DNA from: Ovis canadensis
Taxonomy: Eukaryota; Chordata; Mammalia; Artiodactyla; Bovidae
Reading direction: 5' to 3'
DNA: 64,000 nucleotides
Assembly: GCF_042477335.2 (NCBI RefSeq)
Contig: NC_091250.1
Coordinates: 127,569,384-127,633,383 of the forward strand
How positions within the stretch are numbered: the stretch's first letter is position 1; every line of letters begins with the position of its first letter. The position numbers were made by a program, and so were the translations under genes. The notes beneath the pieces were generated by a model. The model did no database searches, was not told the origin of the DNA, and saw nothing but the letters and a program-made list of their open reading frames with translations. Below are positions 33,502 through 45,662 of the stretch, in pieces.

Positions 33502-33692
33502 GAACTGTGGTGTAAAGATCTGCCTGCAATGTGGGAGACCTGGGTTCTATCCCTGTTGTCGGGAAGATCGCCTGGAGAAGGAAATGACAACCCACTCCAG
33601 TACTCTTGCCTGGAAAACCCCGTGGACAGGGGAGCTTGGCGGGCTATAGTCCATGGGTCACAAAGAGTCAGACACGACTGAGCGACTGTCAC
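33502..33692 (+). mobile_element. Bov-tA SINE
   Basis: Plus-strand SINE lacking part of its head, ending with agacacgactgagcgactgt. Confidence 0.85.
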
Positions 33693-33871
33693 ACACACTC
33701 ATGGTGTAAAGAACAGATGCAAGATGGTGAGGCTGAAACATGAAACTGAATGATGGATGAAATCAAGAATTGCTTTTGTGTGTGCGTGGAAGGAAATGAC
33801 TGATTATATTCACAAGTTTTCGTAGTTGATCTGAGTGGAGAGTAGTGATAGCTTATGGTGAACGATGTTGG

Positions 33872-34422
33872 ATTCATGATCTCCGAAGAAGATTTAGCTT
33901 CGGGACCAGGGACCAGGCTTGATCACTCAAGAGCTTTTGTGTAGCAGAGTTTTATTCAAGTCAAGAAAAGGCTCAGAGAAAGCTTCTGACATAGACATCA
34001 GAAGGGCATGGAGAATGCCCCCCTTGCTGGTGTTTGCAAGGGAGTCATATATTTTTTAATTAATTATTACAATAAATCAAAAGAATGTCCCAAGGTAGTA
34101 AATCATTTTACTAGACCCACTCCCATAATTTACATTTTAGGATAACAGGATTAGCCAGAAGGTTTTCAGGAAGGAGAAACTGTCCTCAAGCAGGATACAC
34201 TGTTGTTATATAATCCTTAGGACAGAGTTTAAAATTTGTTGTGTAATCATCAGTTCCAGGCTTAAAGGAAAAACGTTTTATGTAATAAGACTAAGGAATG
34301 TAGAGGGAAAAAACTTTGTCCTTTCCTCCTCCTTGAGAATTCCAGACCCCTATCTCCTCCTTGGGAACCCTGGACTTCTTATCAACCTGCCTAGGAACTG
34401 ACTCTCTCAGTAGGAGATCATG
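33872..34422 (-). mobile_element. Solo ERV LTR, minus strand
   Basis: On the minus strand it starts TGAGAGAGTC (right end, near 34411), carries an AATAAAA signal near 33950 followed by a ctgctacacaaaagctcttg R-like block, and ends GGAGATCA (left). No internal viral sequence is present. A clear target duplication was not found. Confidence 0.65.
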
Positions 34423-34690
34423 TTTTTTTGTTTTTGTTTGTTTGTTTTTTTAATATCACCAGTAAATACCTGCTCTGGAACTGGGAGGGATGATAGGAAG
34501 GTTGTTTTTAAAGATAAAAAAAGAAAGTGAAACCTGAGGTCAGAAGCTTGAATAAGTGCTGCATGAGAATGACATTCCTTCTCCTTGCAGGGATTTTTCT
34601 TCTAATTTTAAAAATTAAACATACCCTTTTTAGAACACGTGGAAAAAAATTTTTTTTTAGTGTAGAGAAGACTATAAAATCACTTAACCC
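34423..34690. other. Unassigned spacer
   Basis: T-rich with (tttg)n at 34424-34450. Nothing else recognised. Confidence 0.3.
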
Positions 34691-34694
34691 CCAA

Positions 34695-34890
34695 GTGAAG
34701 TGAAGTGAAGTCACTTGGTCGTGTTTGACTCTATGACCCCATGGACTATATAGCCTGCCAGGATCCTTCATCCATGAAATTTTCCCAGGCAAGAGTACTG
34801 GAGTGGGTTGCCATTTCCTTCTCCAGGGGATCTTCCTGACCCAGGGATCGAACCCAGGTCTCCTGCATTCAGGGAAGCCCCAAAGTGGGA
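34695..34890 (-). mobile_element. Bov-tA SINE
   Basis: Minus-strand SINE preceded by three gtgaa units. A deletion near the head removes most of the accatctgagccacc block. Confidence 0.85.
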
Positions 34891-35360
34891 TTCTAAATAC
34901 TAGTGGGGCATACCACAAAAATTAAGGTGATTCACAAAAGTAAGCTGTATACCTGCTTAAATGGGTGGCTTCAGCTAAGCAGTTTTATAGATATAATTCA
35001 AATTTCCCCCATAATATGACATTGAAAAAATTGCTGATCTACATTCTCCACTTCCTACCTGAATGCATCTGTATAGCAGAAAGCTGTCTACCTCTTTAGT
35101 CTCTGGATGTTTTGAAGCAGTTAGTAAAGCTTGATTTGAAGTGATATTAACAATTCCGCCCATGCTTTCACTTAGCCAGGATCCATACTCGCCTTGCCAT
35201 GGTTGAGATGTTTCTTTTCTCTTGTGACTATCAAGCAAACATTATAAAGTGGTTTCTGTCTTTGGCACCCACAGTTTAAATATTGTAAAATGCATAATAA
35301 AATTTCTTTCTTCATTATCTTGGTTTCTCAGAGTAAAATTCTGTGTATGAATTAGCTTGT
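34891..35360. other. Unassigned intron sequence
   Basis: Contains an 87-codon minus-strand open frame at 34975-35238 without recognised homology or splice context; not called as a gene. Confidence 0.3.
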
Positions 35361-35365
35361 CTATA

Positions 35366-35652
35366 GCAGTAATTAGAGAAGGCAATGGCCCCCCACTCCA
35401 GTGCTCTTGCCTGGAAAATCCCATGGGCAGAGGAGCCTGGTGGGCTGCAGTCCATGGGGTCGCAAAGAGTTGGACATGACTGAGCGACTTCACTTTCACT
35501 CTTCGCTTTCATGCATCGGAGAAGGAAATGGCAACCCACTCCAGTGTTCTTGCCTGGAGAATCCCAGGGACAGGGGAGCCTGGTAGGCTGCCATCTACGG
35601 GGTCACACAGAGTCAGACACGACTGAAGTGACTTAGCAGTAGCAGTAGCAAA
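35366..35652 (+). mobile_element. Bov-A2 SINE
   Basis: Plus-strand dimer, ending with (agc agt) repeats at 35633-35652. Confidence 0.9.
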
Positions 35653-36369
35653 GCAGTAATAAAATCTCCTTGGGGATTCTTTAAGAGTAAAGAGAGATGG
35701 AAAACATACAGTTTTGTATGGAAACTGGGAGAGATTTAAAACTACAGAGGGATGTGTGAGGCTGAGTTCAAAGGTAACTGTTTGTATATGGGGGATCTGG
35801 TTTCATGTTTAAATACTTCTTGGTAAAAATTTTTAAAGTCTTGCATTTTTTTTTTTCTTATCTAGTATGACTTCTTTGTTCCCACTCATATTTCTTTTTG
35901 TACAGCTCTTTGGAGCTCCTTTCTGTCTGCTAAACTGGGTGCTGTTTCATTCATGAATTGTTGATCTTTAAAATAAAAAATAATTTTAAAGGTTCGGAAA
36001 CCAAGATTATGAACATATCTGTTTGTGCTGAATGTTGTGCGTTTTGTATTTGACAGCTCTAGTTTTCTTCACGCTTTTCCTTGTTCAATATTCCTTACTC
36101 CTCAGTTCATGTATCCTCTCAAGTCTTTTCTTTTAAACATGTTAAATCATGACAATGCTAAATACACTGAAATATCTGTGGAACAAATATCCATTTACTC
36201 ATCATGCAGAATTAACTGACAATAAAATGGTTGTCATATTTCCTTCAGATCTTTCCCCCCTAGTTTTCAAAGAAACATGTTAGAGATAAAAATCAAAGTA
36301 CATCTTCCTTCAATTTTCTTCTTTCTCAGATGCAAGCAATACTTGATTGACCTGTATCTTTCTAGAAAT
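35653..36369. other. Unassigned A/T-rich intron sequence
   Basis: Possibly old L1 or LTR material. No clear block was identified. Confidence 0.3.
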
Positions 36370-37300
36370 ATTTTCTGAATATAGGAGCGCATATGCATAT
36401 ATTCTTTTTTTCTGCACACAATCTTTCATCTGTATCTCACTTTTTTTTTTCACTTAATAGTATATCTTGATTATCAATGTAGTTCTGTCTCATTCTATAA
36501 TAGGGTTCCACTTTATAGATTTACCAAATTCTAGACTTGTATTGATGGACATTTAGGTTGTTTTAAAACTTCCCTGGTGGCTTAGATGGTAAAGCGTCTG
36601 CCTCCAATGTGGGAGACCCAGATTCAGTCCCTGGGTTTGGAAGATCTCCTGGAGAAGGAAATGGCAACCCACTGCAGTATTCTTGCCTGAAAAATCCCAT
36701 GGACGGAAGAGCTTGGTGGGCTACAGTCCATGGGGTCGCAAAGAGTCGGACACAACTGAGCGACTTCACTTTAAACTCTTTAAACTTTTGCAATAGATTG
36801 CAAACTATGCTGCAATAAAATCCTTGGGTTTGTAAGACAGAATCCTAGAAGTCAAAATATGTACCACTCTACATTTTGAAAACATGGACACACTTCTCTT
36901 GAAGCAATCCTCTTCATGAGGCAATGAAACTTTATTTCCCTGTCTGTTAACTACGCAGGATATTTTCAAACGTTCTGATTTTTGTCAATCTGATAAGGGA
37001 AGATGCTACTGCCTTTGAATTCTAGTTTGTATTTCTTTTGCGCTTTTGCCCTGTAGAATGAACTTTGCTTTTTTCCACTTACCAATATGTTTTGGCGATT
37101 TCAATTACATTACTTTAGTGATTTATTCATGTTGCTATATGAGCACTAGCTCATTCATTTTAACTGCTGCATAGTAGCCTAGTGAATGACTGTATCCTAC
37201 ATTTATGAATAGATTACCTTTTTCTAAAGGTATACATTTAATATATTTATTTAAAAATTTTTTCTTTTTCTTTTAACTACCACAGATTGTCCTTGTACAA
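36370..37300 (-). mobile_element. L1 relic split by a Bov-tA SINE
   Basis: Antisense L1-like pieces (ttgatggacatttaggttgt; tatgctgcaataaaatcctt; tttatgaatagattaccttt) surround the plus-strand SINE at 36567-36775. Confidence 0.6.
36567..36775 (+). mobile_element. Bov-tA SINE nested in L1
   Basis: Plus-strand SINE beginning acttccctggtggcttagat and ending cacaactgagcgacttcact. Confidence 0.9.
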
Positions 37301-37635
37301 TATTGAGACATGTAGAACAAAATACAGTTATTGGAGGAGAGCTGCTCTCCAGAGCTTTGTGTTGGCCTCTGCCACAGATCGACCTGAGTCAGCCACAGGG
37401 ACACACACGCCCTTCCTCCTGAGCCTGCCTCGCGCCTCCCTTCCCATCCCACCGCTCCAGGTTGTCACAGAGCCCTGGGTTGAGCGCTCTGTTTTACACA
37501 GCAAATCCTCCCTTATTCTGTTTTCGCTGACCTAAACCGTGCCAAAACACACACACATCTTCTTGTGCCTATGTTTTTTCTCAGATGTTTAGCTAGAGAC
37601 AGAATTCCTCAGCCCTAGAGTGCCGTTTTCACCTT
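37301..37635. other. Unassigned intron sequence
   Basis: No recognised repeat; small open frames without support. Confidence 0.3.
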
Positions 37636-37639
37636 TCCT

Positions 37640-38085
37640 GGGTGCATTAGTTTGCTAGAGCCACCGTAACAAACCACCACAAACTGGGTGGCTTAAACAA
37701 TGGGAATTTCTTGTCCCACAGTTCTAGAGGCCAGAGGTCTGAAGCCAAGGTGTCAGAAGGCTTGGCTCTTTCCGAGGACCATGAGGAAGCCTCTGTTCTG
37801 GGCTCCTCTCCAGTTTCTAGACACCTCAGGCATTCCTTGCCTAGCAGATGGCATTCTCCCTGTGTCTCCACATTTTCTTCCTTCTGTGTGTGTCTGTCTC
37901 TAGGTCCAAATTTTCCGTCCTTTCTGAGGACCCTGGTCATAGTGGGTAAAGGATCACCCTTATTCTCACCTTAATTTGATCATCTGCAAAGATCCTACTT
38001 CCAAATAAGGTCACCTTCTGAGGGACTGGCAGTTAGAATGGATACATCTTTTAGGGCACACAATTTAGCTCATAACAATGGATAT
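37640..38085. mobile_element. Ancient mammalian repeat, family not assigned
   Basis: Begins gcattagtttgctagagcca, has actgggtggcttaaacaatg and ends ggcacacaatttagctcata. The same family occurs at 40895-41255 and 54750-56590 in this window. Confidence 0.55.
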
Positions 38086-38725
38086 ATCAATGAAGATGCT
38101 TTTGGTGACAAGAAAAAGAATACTCAACTATAAGAGGTCTAAAACAAGAGGTTTTTAATAGACACACATAACAATATATACAGAAGTGGGGTGGTCCTTG
38201 GGTAGGTTCAGCAGCTCACCCATTACTCAGGACCTTCCATTCCTCCATCTTCCTAGGGTGGCTTTCATCCTTGTGCTTCTTGTCACAAGACGGCTGCTGC
38301 AGTTCCAGGCATTATGTCCTTATATCGTGATACCCAGGAACAGAGAGCAGGGGGATGGCAAGACTGCCTTCCCTGCAAGTCTCCTTATCAAGGAATAGCA
38401 TCCTTCCCAGAGCCCTCCTTCAATTGCCTCTGTGCTTCCTCCTTGAACTTCATTAGCCAGAATTGGTGTACATGGCTCCCCAAACTGCAGAGGAGGCTTG
38501 CAAAGTGAGTATTTGATATTTGGAATCTCTATGATAGGAGACGTGCTTTGCCAGTAGGGAAGAAGAGTGAGGGTATTTATTCGGGTTGGAAAGTAAAGTT
38601 GTCTGCTACGTCATATATGGCCAAACTGGCCTCCAAATTTGTGGTGTCAATTTCCCTTCACAAAGACAGTGTGAATTTACTTGTTACCAGGCATCCTCAC
38701 CAGCACTTGGAAACTGTCAAAATGT
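38086..38725. other. Unassigned intron sequence
   Basis: No exon or repeat recognised. Confidence 0.3.
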
Positions 38726-38729
38726 TTTG

Positions 38730-39480
38730 CCCATCTTTTGTGGCTCTAATTTTTGTTCCCCTGATTACTAACACAACTGATCACTTTCTTATGTGTTTAT
38801 GGCATTCTGGTTTTTTCTGTGAAATGCCTAGTTTTATCTTTTGCTTGTTTTTTATATTGAATTTTTTTCTTCATACTGATTGTATAAAGATTCTAAATTT
38901 TTATCAGTTATGTGGCTTGCAAATAACTTCTCCCTATCTGTGGTCTGACCTGACTATTTATCAGGTCCCTTGTCTTACTGAAGATTTTAATATACTCATA
39001 TTATCTTTTATGGTTGTGCCTTTTTGCATCTTTAAAAAAAATGTTTATTTTGTGGGGGAGCCACACTGCAGGGCTTGTGGGATCTTAGTTCCCTGACCAG
39101 GGATCAAACCCATGCCCTCTGCATTGGAAGCTCAGAATTTTAACCACTGGACCACCAGGGAAGTCCCTTGTATCTTATTTAAGAACTTATTTTCTACCAG
39201 AGGCCGCAAAATGTCACATATAATAAAAAATTTTTTAAAACATTTGATTTCATTAGTGCTTTATACTTTTGGAATGTATTTTTGTGTGTGATATAATGTA
39301 GGAGGCTAATTCATTTTATCCCTATAGTTGGATAGTCAGTTCTGTAAGTTCCATCTATTAAATAATCTATTATTTATGAAGGGCTTTATAATGCCACTTT
39401 GGTTGTGTATCAGGTTTATTAGTTCATTTCTGGGCTCTAATATGTTTTATGATCTTTTTGTCTCTAAACCACTCCACATT
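38730..39480 (-). mobile_element. L1 relic with a nested CHR SINE
   Basis: Antisense L1-like sequence (cttctccctatctgtggtct near 38928) is broken at 39025-39170 by a minus-strand CHR SINE (gatcttagttccctgaccag; ctggaccaccagggaagtcc). Confidence 0.65.
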
Positions 39481-40171
39481 GTTTAAATTACTAATGTCTT
39501 GATATTGAGTAGGGTACTTCTTCTGTCTGTTAGTTTACATTTTTTTTTTAAGTTTATGCAAACAGAATTACATACTCCATATTTTTGTGTGATGTCTTCC
39601 ACGCCTGTGGCATGATGTTTTCTAATTCATCCGTCTTGTACTAATGGTTCCTTCCCTATTATTGCTGAATTGTAGTCCCTTGTGTGTATATACCACAGTG
39701 TGTTTATCCATTCATCTGTTGGCTTGTATGTGACTTGTATTCACTTTTTGGATATTATGAGTAAAATTTCTATGAATATTAGTATACACATTACTGTGTA
39801 GACATGTGGTTTCATTTTTCTTGGGTAAATCCCCGGAAATAAAATAGCTGAGCCATTGTGGTTCAGCTGTTTCAGAAGCTGCTACACTGTTTCACAAGGT
39901 AATGGCATATTTTTATGTGTTCACTATCAGGGTATGAGTATTCTTGCTAGCACTGTTATTGTTGGGCTTTTATGTGTTAGCCATTCTAATGGGCTTGCAG
40001 TGGTATTTGAATGGTGGTTTTAATTTGTATTTCCCTCATGACTAATGATATTGAACATCATCTCGTGGACTTATTGAAGTATGTATTCAAGTCTTTTGCC
40101 AACCTTTAACAAATTAGGTTTTTGTTCTTACTATTGAGTTGTAGGTGCTTTATTTATACTGAATACAAGTC

Positions 40172-40388
40172 CATTATCAGTTCAGTTCAGTCGATCAGTC
40201 GTGTCTGACTGCTTGCAACTCCATGGACTGCAGCACGCCAGGCCTCTCTGTCCATCACCAACTCCCACAGTTTACTCAGACTCACGTCCACTGAGTCTGT
40301 GATGCCATCCAACCATATCATGCTCTGTCGTCCCCTTCTTCTCCTGCCTTAATCTTTCCCAGCATCAGGGTCTTTTCAAATAAGTCCT
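40172..40388 (-). mobile_element. BovB tail fragment nested in L1
   Basis: Minus-strand terminal piece only, from cagttcagtcgatcagtcgt to gggtcttttcaaataagtcc. The L1 text ccattatcag / ccttTATCAG on either side suggests a short target duplication. Confidence 0.85.
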
Positions 40389-40636
40389 TTATCAGATGTG
40401 TCCTAAACATATTTTCTTTCACTTTGTAACTTGTCTTTTTATCTTCTTTAATGGAATGTTTTAAGGACCAAAATTAAAAAAAAAAAAAAAACCTTTATAA
40501 GATCCAATTTGTTCATTTTCTTTTATACAACTTGTGCTTTAGGTCTTTGATCAATTTTCAGTTAATTTTGTGTATGGTGTGAAATGAGAGTCAATTTCTT
40601 TTTTCTGCATATGCAAACTTATTTGCTATAGTATCA

Positions 40637-40838
40637 TTTGGGCTTCCCAGGTAGCACTGTGGAAAAGAATCTGCCTGCCAAGCAGGAGACTCAGGTTCGA
40701 TCCCTGGGTCAGGAAGATCCCCTGGAGGGTAGCATGGCTACCCCCTCCAGTATTCTTGCCTGGAGAATCTCCATGGACAGAGGAGCCTGGTAGGCTACAA
40801 TCCATAGGGTTGCAAAGAGTCAGCCACAACTGTAGTAT
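40637..40838 (+). mobile_element. Bov-tA SINE nested in L1
   Basis: Plus-strand SINE. The flanks share agtatcattt (40629-40638) and agtatcattt (40833-40842), a target-site duplication. Confidence 0.9.
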
Positions 40839-40894
40839 CATTTATGGAAAAAGCTTTCCCTTGCCTTCTTTGACTCCCTTCCTGAAAGTCAGTT

Positions 40895-41258
40895 GACCAT
40901 GTCTTAGTCAATTTCAGAGGCTGTAACAGAATAGCATAGACTGGGTGGCTTATGGGCAACAGAAATTTATTTCTCGCAGTCCTAGAGGCTGAGCATCCAA
41001 GACCAAGATGTCAGCAGATGCAGTGTGTGCTGAGAACCCACTTCCTAGTTCAAAGAAGGCCCCTTCTTGTTGTGTCCTCACAGGGATTAAGGAGGGAGTT
41101 CTCTGGGTCTCTTTTATGAGGATGTTAATTCCATTTATGACAGCTCCGCTCTCATAAGCTAATTACCCCAAATGCCCCCCTGCCAAATACTATTGCCTTG
41201 GGAAACAGGTTTAACTTATGAATTTGGGGGGGACACAAACATTCAATCTATAGCATCA
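40895..41258. mobile_element. Ancient mammalian repeat, family not assigned
   Basis: Has gtcttagtcaatttcagagg, gactgggtggcttatgggca and ggacacaaacattcaatcta. Same family as 37640-38085. Confidence 0.55.
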
Positions 41259-41524
41259 AGTATGTATGGGTTTCTTTCTGCTCTCTCTTCTACTTCTTTG
41301 ATTTATATCAATTCTATCATGATTCCTACATTGTCTAGATCACTGAAGCTCTTTAGTAAATCTTGAAATCAAATAATGTAAGTCCTCTAGCTTTTTCCCT
41401 TTGATTGGTTTGACTAGCTTGTATAATAAAGTTTAGAATCAACTTGTCGATATTTTTAACAAAGCATGCTGAATCTTAATATTGAGCCTTCCAACCCATA
41501 AATATGGTGTATCTATTTCCTTGA

Positions 41525-41722
41525 AATGTTAATCACTCAGTTGTGTCTGACTCTTTGCAACTTCAAGGACTGTAGCCTGCCAGACTCCTCTGTCCATGGG
41601 ATTCTCCAGGCAAGTATACTGGAGAGGGTAGACATTCCTTTTTCCAGGGAATCGTCCCTACCTAGGGTACCCAGGTCTTCTGCATTGCAGGCAGATTTCT
41701 TAGCTACCAGGGAAGCCCTTAG
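41525..41722 (-). mobile_element. Bov-tA SINE
   Basis: Minus-strand, with small deletions near the head. Confidence 0.8.
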
Positions 41723-41830
41723 GCATTTGAAACTTTCTCATAGCAATGTTTTGTTTTCAGAGTATATGTTGCATATATTTTGTTAAATTTGTTAATATTT
41801 CCAATTTTTGCATTCCTATGGTTTAATATA

Positions 41831-41925
41831 CACATATATATTCTACTTTGATATAATATGTAGTATATAGTTTTCATATAGTACATAATGTATAGTACTT
41901 AATATATAGTTTATAGCATAATAGG
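41831..41925. repeat. TA-rich low-complexity tract
   Basis: Repeated ata/tat and tagtatatag-like units next to a BovB tail fragment. Confidence 0.7.
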
Positions 41926-41926
41926 G

Positions 41927-42090
41927 GACGACAGGGGATGAGATGGTTGGATGGCATCACCAACTCGATGGATGTGAGTCTGAGCAAAGTCCAGGGTTGG
42001 GGATGGAGAGGGAAGCCTGGTGTGCAGCAGTCCATGGGGTCACAGTCAGACATAACTGAACAACTGAACTGAACTGAACTGAACTGATAC
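41927..42090 (+). mobile_element. BovB tail fragment
   Basis: Terminal 160 bp of a plus-strand tail, ending in four tandem ctgaa/ctgaact units. Confidence 0.85.
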
Positions 42091-42204
42091 AATATATTAC
42101 ATATCCTGATCAACACCACCTCGACCCAAAGACTTCTCCGTCCTAGTTCATGGCAACTCCATCCTTCCAGTGTCGCAGGCCCCAAACCCTGGAATTATTG
42201 ACTC

Positions 42205-42790
42205 CTTAAATCACTGCAGATGGTGACTGCAGCCATGAAATTAAAAGACGCTTACTCCTTGGAAGGAAAGTTATGACCAACCTAGATAGCATATTCAAAA
42301 GCAGAGACATTACTTTGCCAACAAAGGTCCGTCTAGGCAAGGCTATGGTTTTTCCTGTGGTCATGTATGGATGTGAGAGTTGGACTGTGAAAAAAGCTGA
42401 GCACCAAAGAATTGATGCTTTTGAAGTGTGGTGTTGGAGAAGACTCTTGAGACTCCCTTGGACTGCAAGGAGATCCAGCCAGTTCATTCTGAAGGAGATC
42501 AGCCCTGGGATTACTTTGGAAGGAATGATGCTAAAGCTGAAATTCCAATACTTTGGCCACTTCATGGGAAGAGTTGACTCACTGGAAAAGACTCTGATGC
42601 TGGGAGGGACTGGGGGCAGGAGGAGAAGGGGACGACCGAGGATGAGATGGCTAGATGGCATCACTGACTCTATTGACCTGAGTTTGAGTGAACTCCGGGA
42701 GTTGATGATGGATAGGGAGGCCTGGTGTGCTGCGATTCATGGGGTCGCAAAGAGTCGGACACGACTGAGCGACTGAACTGAACTGAACTA
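42205..42790 (+). mobile_element. BovB LINE 3' tail
   Basis: Plus-strand tail from aaatcactgcagatggtgac to ctgaactgaacta. The BovB C-terminal frame stays open for 167 codons (42273-42776). Confidence 0.9.
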
Positions 42791-43100
42791 TTTCTCTAAC
42801 ACTACTTATCCTATCTGTTAGGAAATCTGTAATAAATCAAGAATTTATCACATCTGCTGCCATCCTGGTGCAAATCACCATTGGCACTTGTCAGGATTAC
42901 TGGTCTGGGAGAGCAGCTCAACCCAGAAAGTTGCTCACCTCTCTCTGCCTCTTCCGATTTTCAGACTATATTTAACAAAGCAGTCAGAGAAATGCTGTGA
43001 AGGCTAAGTAATGTCACGCGCCTCCTCCCCTGCTCAGCATGCAGTATGCCTCCCCAGTTCATGAGTAGAAGCTCTCTGAGCTCGGCCCAGTGGGATCGCC
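42791..43100. other. Unassigned intron sequence
   Basis: Nothing recognised. Confidence 0.3.
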
Positions 43101-43560
43101 TTTCTGACCTCACTTCCGTCCACTGTCCACCTTGCTCGCTGCTCCAGCCACACTGGCTTCTCTGCTGTTTCGGGAACAACCAGGCACCAGGGCTGTTGTG
43201 AACGCTGTCCCTTCTGCCCAGAGTGCGGTGGGTGTCTGTGCGACTAACTTCCTTGCTTCCTTTGATCTTTTGCTCAAATGTTATGTACTGTCCTCCCTGT
43301 TTAACACCCAACACAGACACTTCCTCCCCATGACTTCTGACTCTCTTCTGTTCTATTTTCCCTCCCTCCGCCCCCATAGAATTTATAAACTGCTGGGATA
43401 CTCACTATCTTTACTGTCCATCAGTCTTGCCCTGATAGAATGGAATCCACCCAGGGCAGAGGGTCTTGTCTATTTTTTCCACTGGTGTATCTTATTTGTT
43501 CACAAATGTGCCTGGAACATAGCAGATGCTCAATAAATATTTGCCAGGTGAATGAATAAA
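43101..43560 (+). mobile_element. L2 LINE 3' end
   Basis: Clear L2 end: ttgctcaaatgttatgtact, then cctggaacatagcagatgct, caataaatatttgcc and gaatgaataaa. Confidence 0.85.
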
Positions 43561-43810
43561 TTATTTCTGAGCTTTCCTAAGCCTGAAGAGCCTTCTGATT
43601 TTGAGACTCTGCTGAGAAAATCCTCACCACCTCAGTGAATGCCGTCAGTCTTTCTCCTCCCAGTAGCTGGTGGTCTTCGCCTTCAGCGCAGGCTTCCAGG
43701 AGCCTCAAATTTGAGAATCCACTGACTCCTGCATTGCAGGCAGGTTCTTCACCATCTGAGCCACCGGATCCTAATTCCTGTTAGGACTCAGCTTTGTTCT
43801 GGGGATAAGT
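43561..43810 (-). mobile_element. Unassigned sequence with a Bov-tA head fragment
   Basis: Only the tRNA-like head of a minus-strand SINE is present (43727-43767, accatctgagccaccggatc). The rest was not recognised. Confidence 0.5.
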
Positions 43811-43811
43811 T

Positions 43812-44118
43812 GTTATTGTTGTTCAGTCACTCCGTCGTGTCCGACTCTTTGCAACCCCATGGACTGCAGCATGCCAGGCTTCCCTGTCCATCACCAACTC
43901 CCGGAGCTTGCTCAAGCTCATGTCCGTTGAGTCAGTGATGCCGTTCAACCATCTCATCCTCTGTTGTCCCCTTCTCCTCCTGCCCTCAGTCTTTCCCAGC
44001 ATCAGGGTCTTTTCCAATGAATCGTCTCTCCTTATCAGGTGGCCAAAGTATTCGAGCTTCAGCTTCAGTCGTTCCAATGACTATTTGAGATTGAGTTCCT
44101 TTAGGATTGACTGGGGAT
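43812..44118 (-). mobile_element. BovB tail fragment
   Basis: Minus-strand 3' tail truncated at its 5' side, near gattgactggggataa. Confidence 0.85.
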
Positions 44119-44732
44119 AAGTAGGGACATAATTTTAATTTTCCTGAAGGGGGCAGCATTGTCTAGCAGAAAGAGAGAAGTTTGGCGGTAAGACACCTGT
44201 CCTGCCTGCTGACTGTTGTTTGGCTTTGGGCAGGTTGCTAAGCTCTGAGACTAGGTAGCTCCAAAGCAGGGAAGAGGGTAATCCCCCCTGCCTCCCCTGC
44301 CCCCCATACACAAGGAGAGCTGGGGTAATGGTTAAATTGGATGGCTCCACGAAGAGCAGCGGTGCTCTTCTAGCACTTCCCTGCCTCTGGGCACTGCAGA
44401 CGCCTGCGTGAGTGGGCCAGAGGTAGGAAGAAGGGGCAAGCGGTGAACAGGAGGGAATACTCATGGCGGGAGGGAAGCTGGTCGGGATCTGTGGGAAGGA
44501 GCTGAGTGATGGGAAGGAGGAGGACATCTCAGTGACCTTGAATCCTGACACTGGTGCCCAGCCTGCATGCATCGAGACTCTAGGTCAGCAATTAAGGAAG
44601 CAAACAGCAAACTGCTATCAGCCTGGGAGCCCAGCTCAACCCAGAAAGTTGCTTATGACAAATCACTTTTTTCAGAAGCTGCTCCTGGAGCTTGTCGGGC
44701 ATGAACACTGATGAAGCATGCTGATTTTTCAG
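44119..44732. other. Unassigned, with a probable MIR at 44165-44265
   Basis: gttgtttggctttgggcaggttgct fits a MIR core in the plus direction. The rest was not recognised. Confidence 0.35.
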
Positions 44733-44938
44733 TCTTCCCTGGTGGCTCAGATGGTAAAGAATCTGCCTGCAATGCAGGAGATGTGGGTTCGATCCCTGGG
44801 TTGGGAAGATCTGATGAAGGGAATGGCTACCCACTCCAGTATTCTTGCCTGGAGAATCCCATAGACAGAGGAGCCTGGTGGGCTACAGTCCATGGGGTTG
44901 CAAAGAGTTGGACACAAATTAGTGACTGAACAACAAAA
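44733..44938 (+). mobile_element. Bov-tA SINE
   Basis: Complete plus-strand copy: cttccctggtggctcagatg head, gtgggttcgatccctgggtt B-box region. Confidence 0.95.
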
Positions 44939-45094
44939 AAACCAGTTCAGATTGCTGGTTATCGTCAACTCCTGCCCACCTACCCCTACACAAGAACACC
45001 TGTGGTTGAACAAGGTGGGTTTATTGCTCTTTGCAGAACAACTGGACGCTCACCCTAGGGACACACGGGGGAATGGAGAGGCCTCCATCTAAGG

Positions 45095-45325
45095 ATGTTG
45101 TGTGCTAGTAGCTTAGTCCTGTCCGATGACTAAGGCAAGAACACTGGAGTGGGTTGCCATTTCCTTCTCCAAAAGGAACTATAGAAAGAAAGAAAGTGAA
45201 GTGGCTCAGTCCTGTCCGACTCTTTGCGACCCTTTGGACTATAGCCTACCAGGCTCCTCTGTCCATGGAATTTTCCAGGCAAGAGTACTGGAGTGGGTTG
45301 CCATTTTCTTCTCCATCTAAGAATG
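45095..45325 (-). mobile_element. Bov-A2 SINE
   Basis: Minus-strand dimer. The first unit is shortened (45100-45172) and joined to the second by an agaaagaaagaaagtgaagt linker. Confidence 0.85.
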
Positions 45326-45429
45326 TTAGAAGGGACTGAAAGGATTTGGACTTGTTTTATGAGATTTTGGCCAAGTTTCAAGGAGGCTGGTTTCCCTGGA
45401 TGCTGCCAGGAGGCAAAGGGGATGGGGTT

Positions 45430-45662
45430 AAGCTTTCATGTGCTAAGTCTCTTCAGTCATATTCCACTCTTGCAACCCCAGGGACTGTTGCCCGCCAGGC
45501 TCCTCTGTCCATGACATTTCCCATGAGGCAAGAATATTGGAGTGGGTTGCCATTTGCTTTGCCAGGGGATCTTCCCAACCCAGGGATCAGACCTGTGTCT
45601 GTTACGTCTCCTGCATCGGCAGGTGGTTTCTTTACCACTGAGCCACCAGGGAAGGCCACAGC
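45430..45662 (-). mobile_element. Bov-tA SINE
   Basis: Minus-strand SINE with an insertion (ttacgtctcctgcatcggca) before its head. Confidence 0.85.

Larger units (their letters stand above)
39540..41830 (-). mobile_element. Composite antisense L1 relic with four nested elements
   Basis: L1 3' region in antisense: tgatattgaacatcatctcg near 40045, ttgagttgtaggtgctttat near 40134, and ttgatcaattttcagttaat near 40548. It is interrupted by a BovB tail, a Bov-tA, an ancient repeat and another Bov-tA. Confidence 0.7.

Noticed and set aside
42273-42776. 167-codon open frame as a gene
   Set aside because: It is the C-terminal tail of BovB, shared with 30177-30719 and others.
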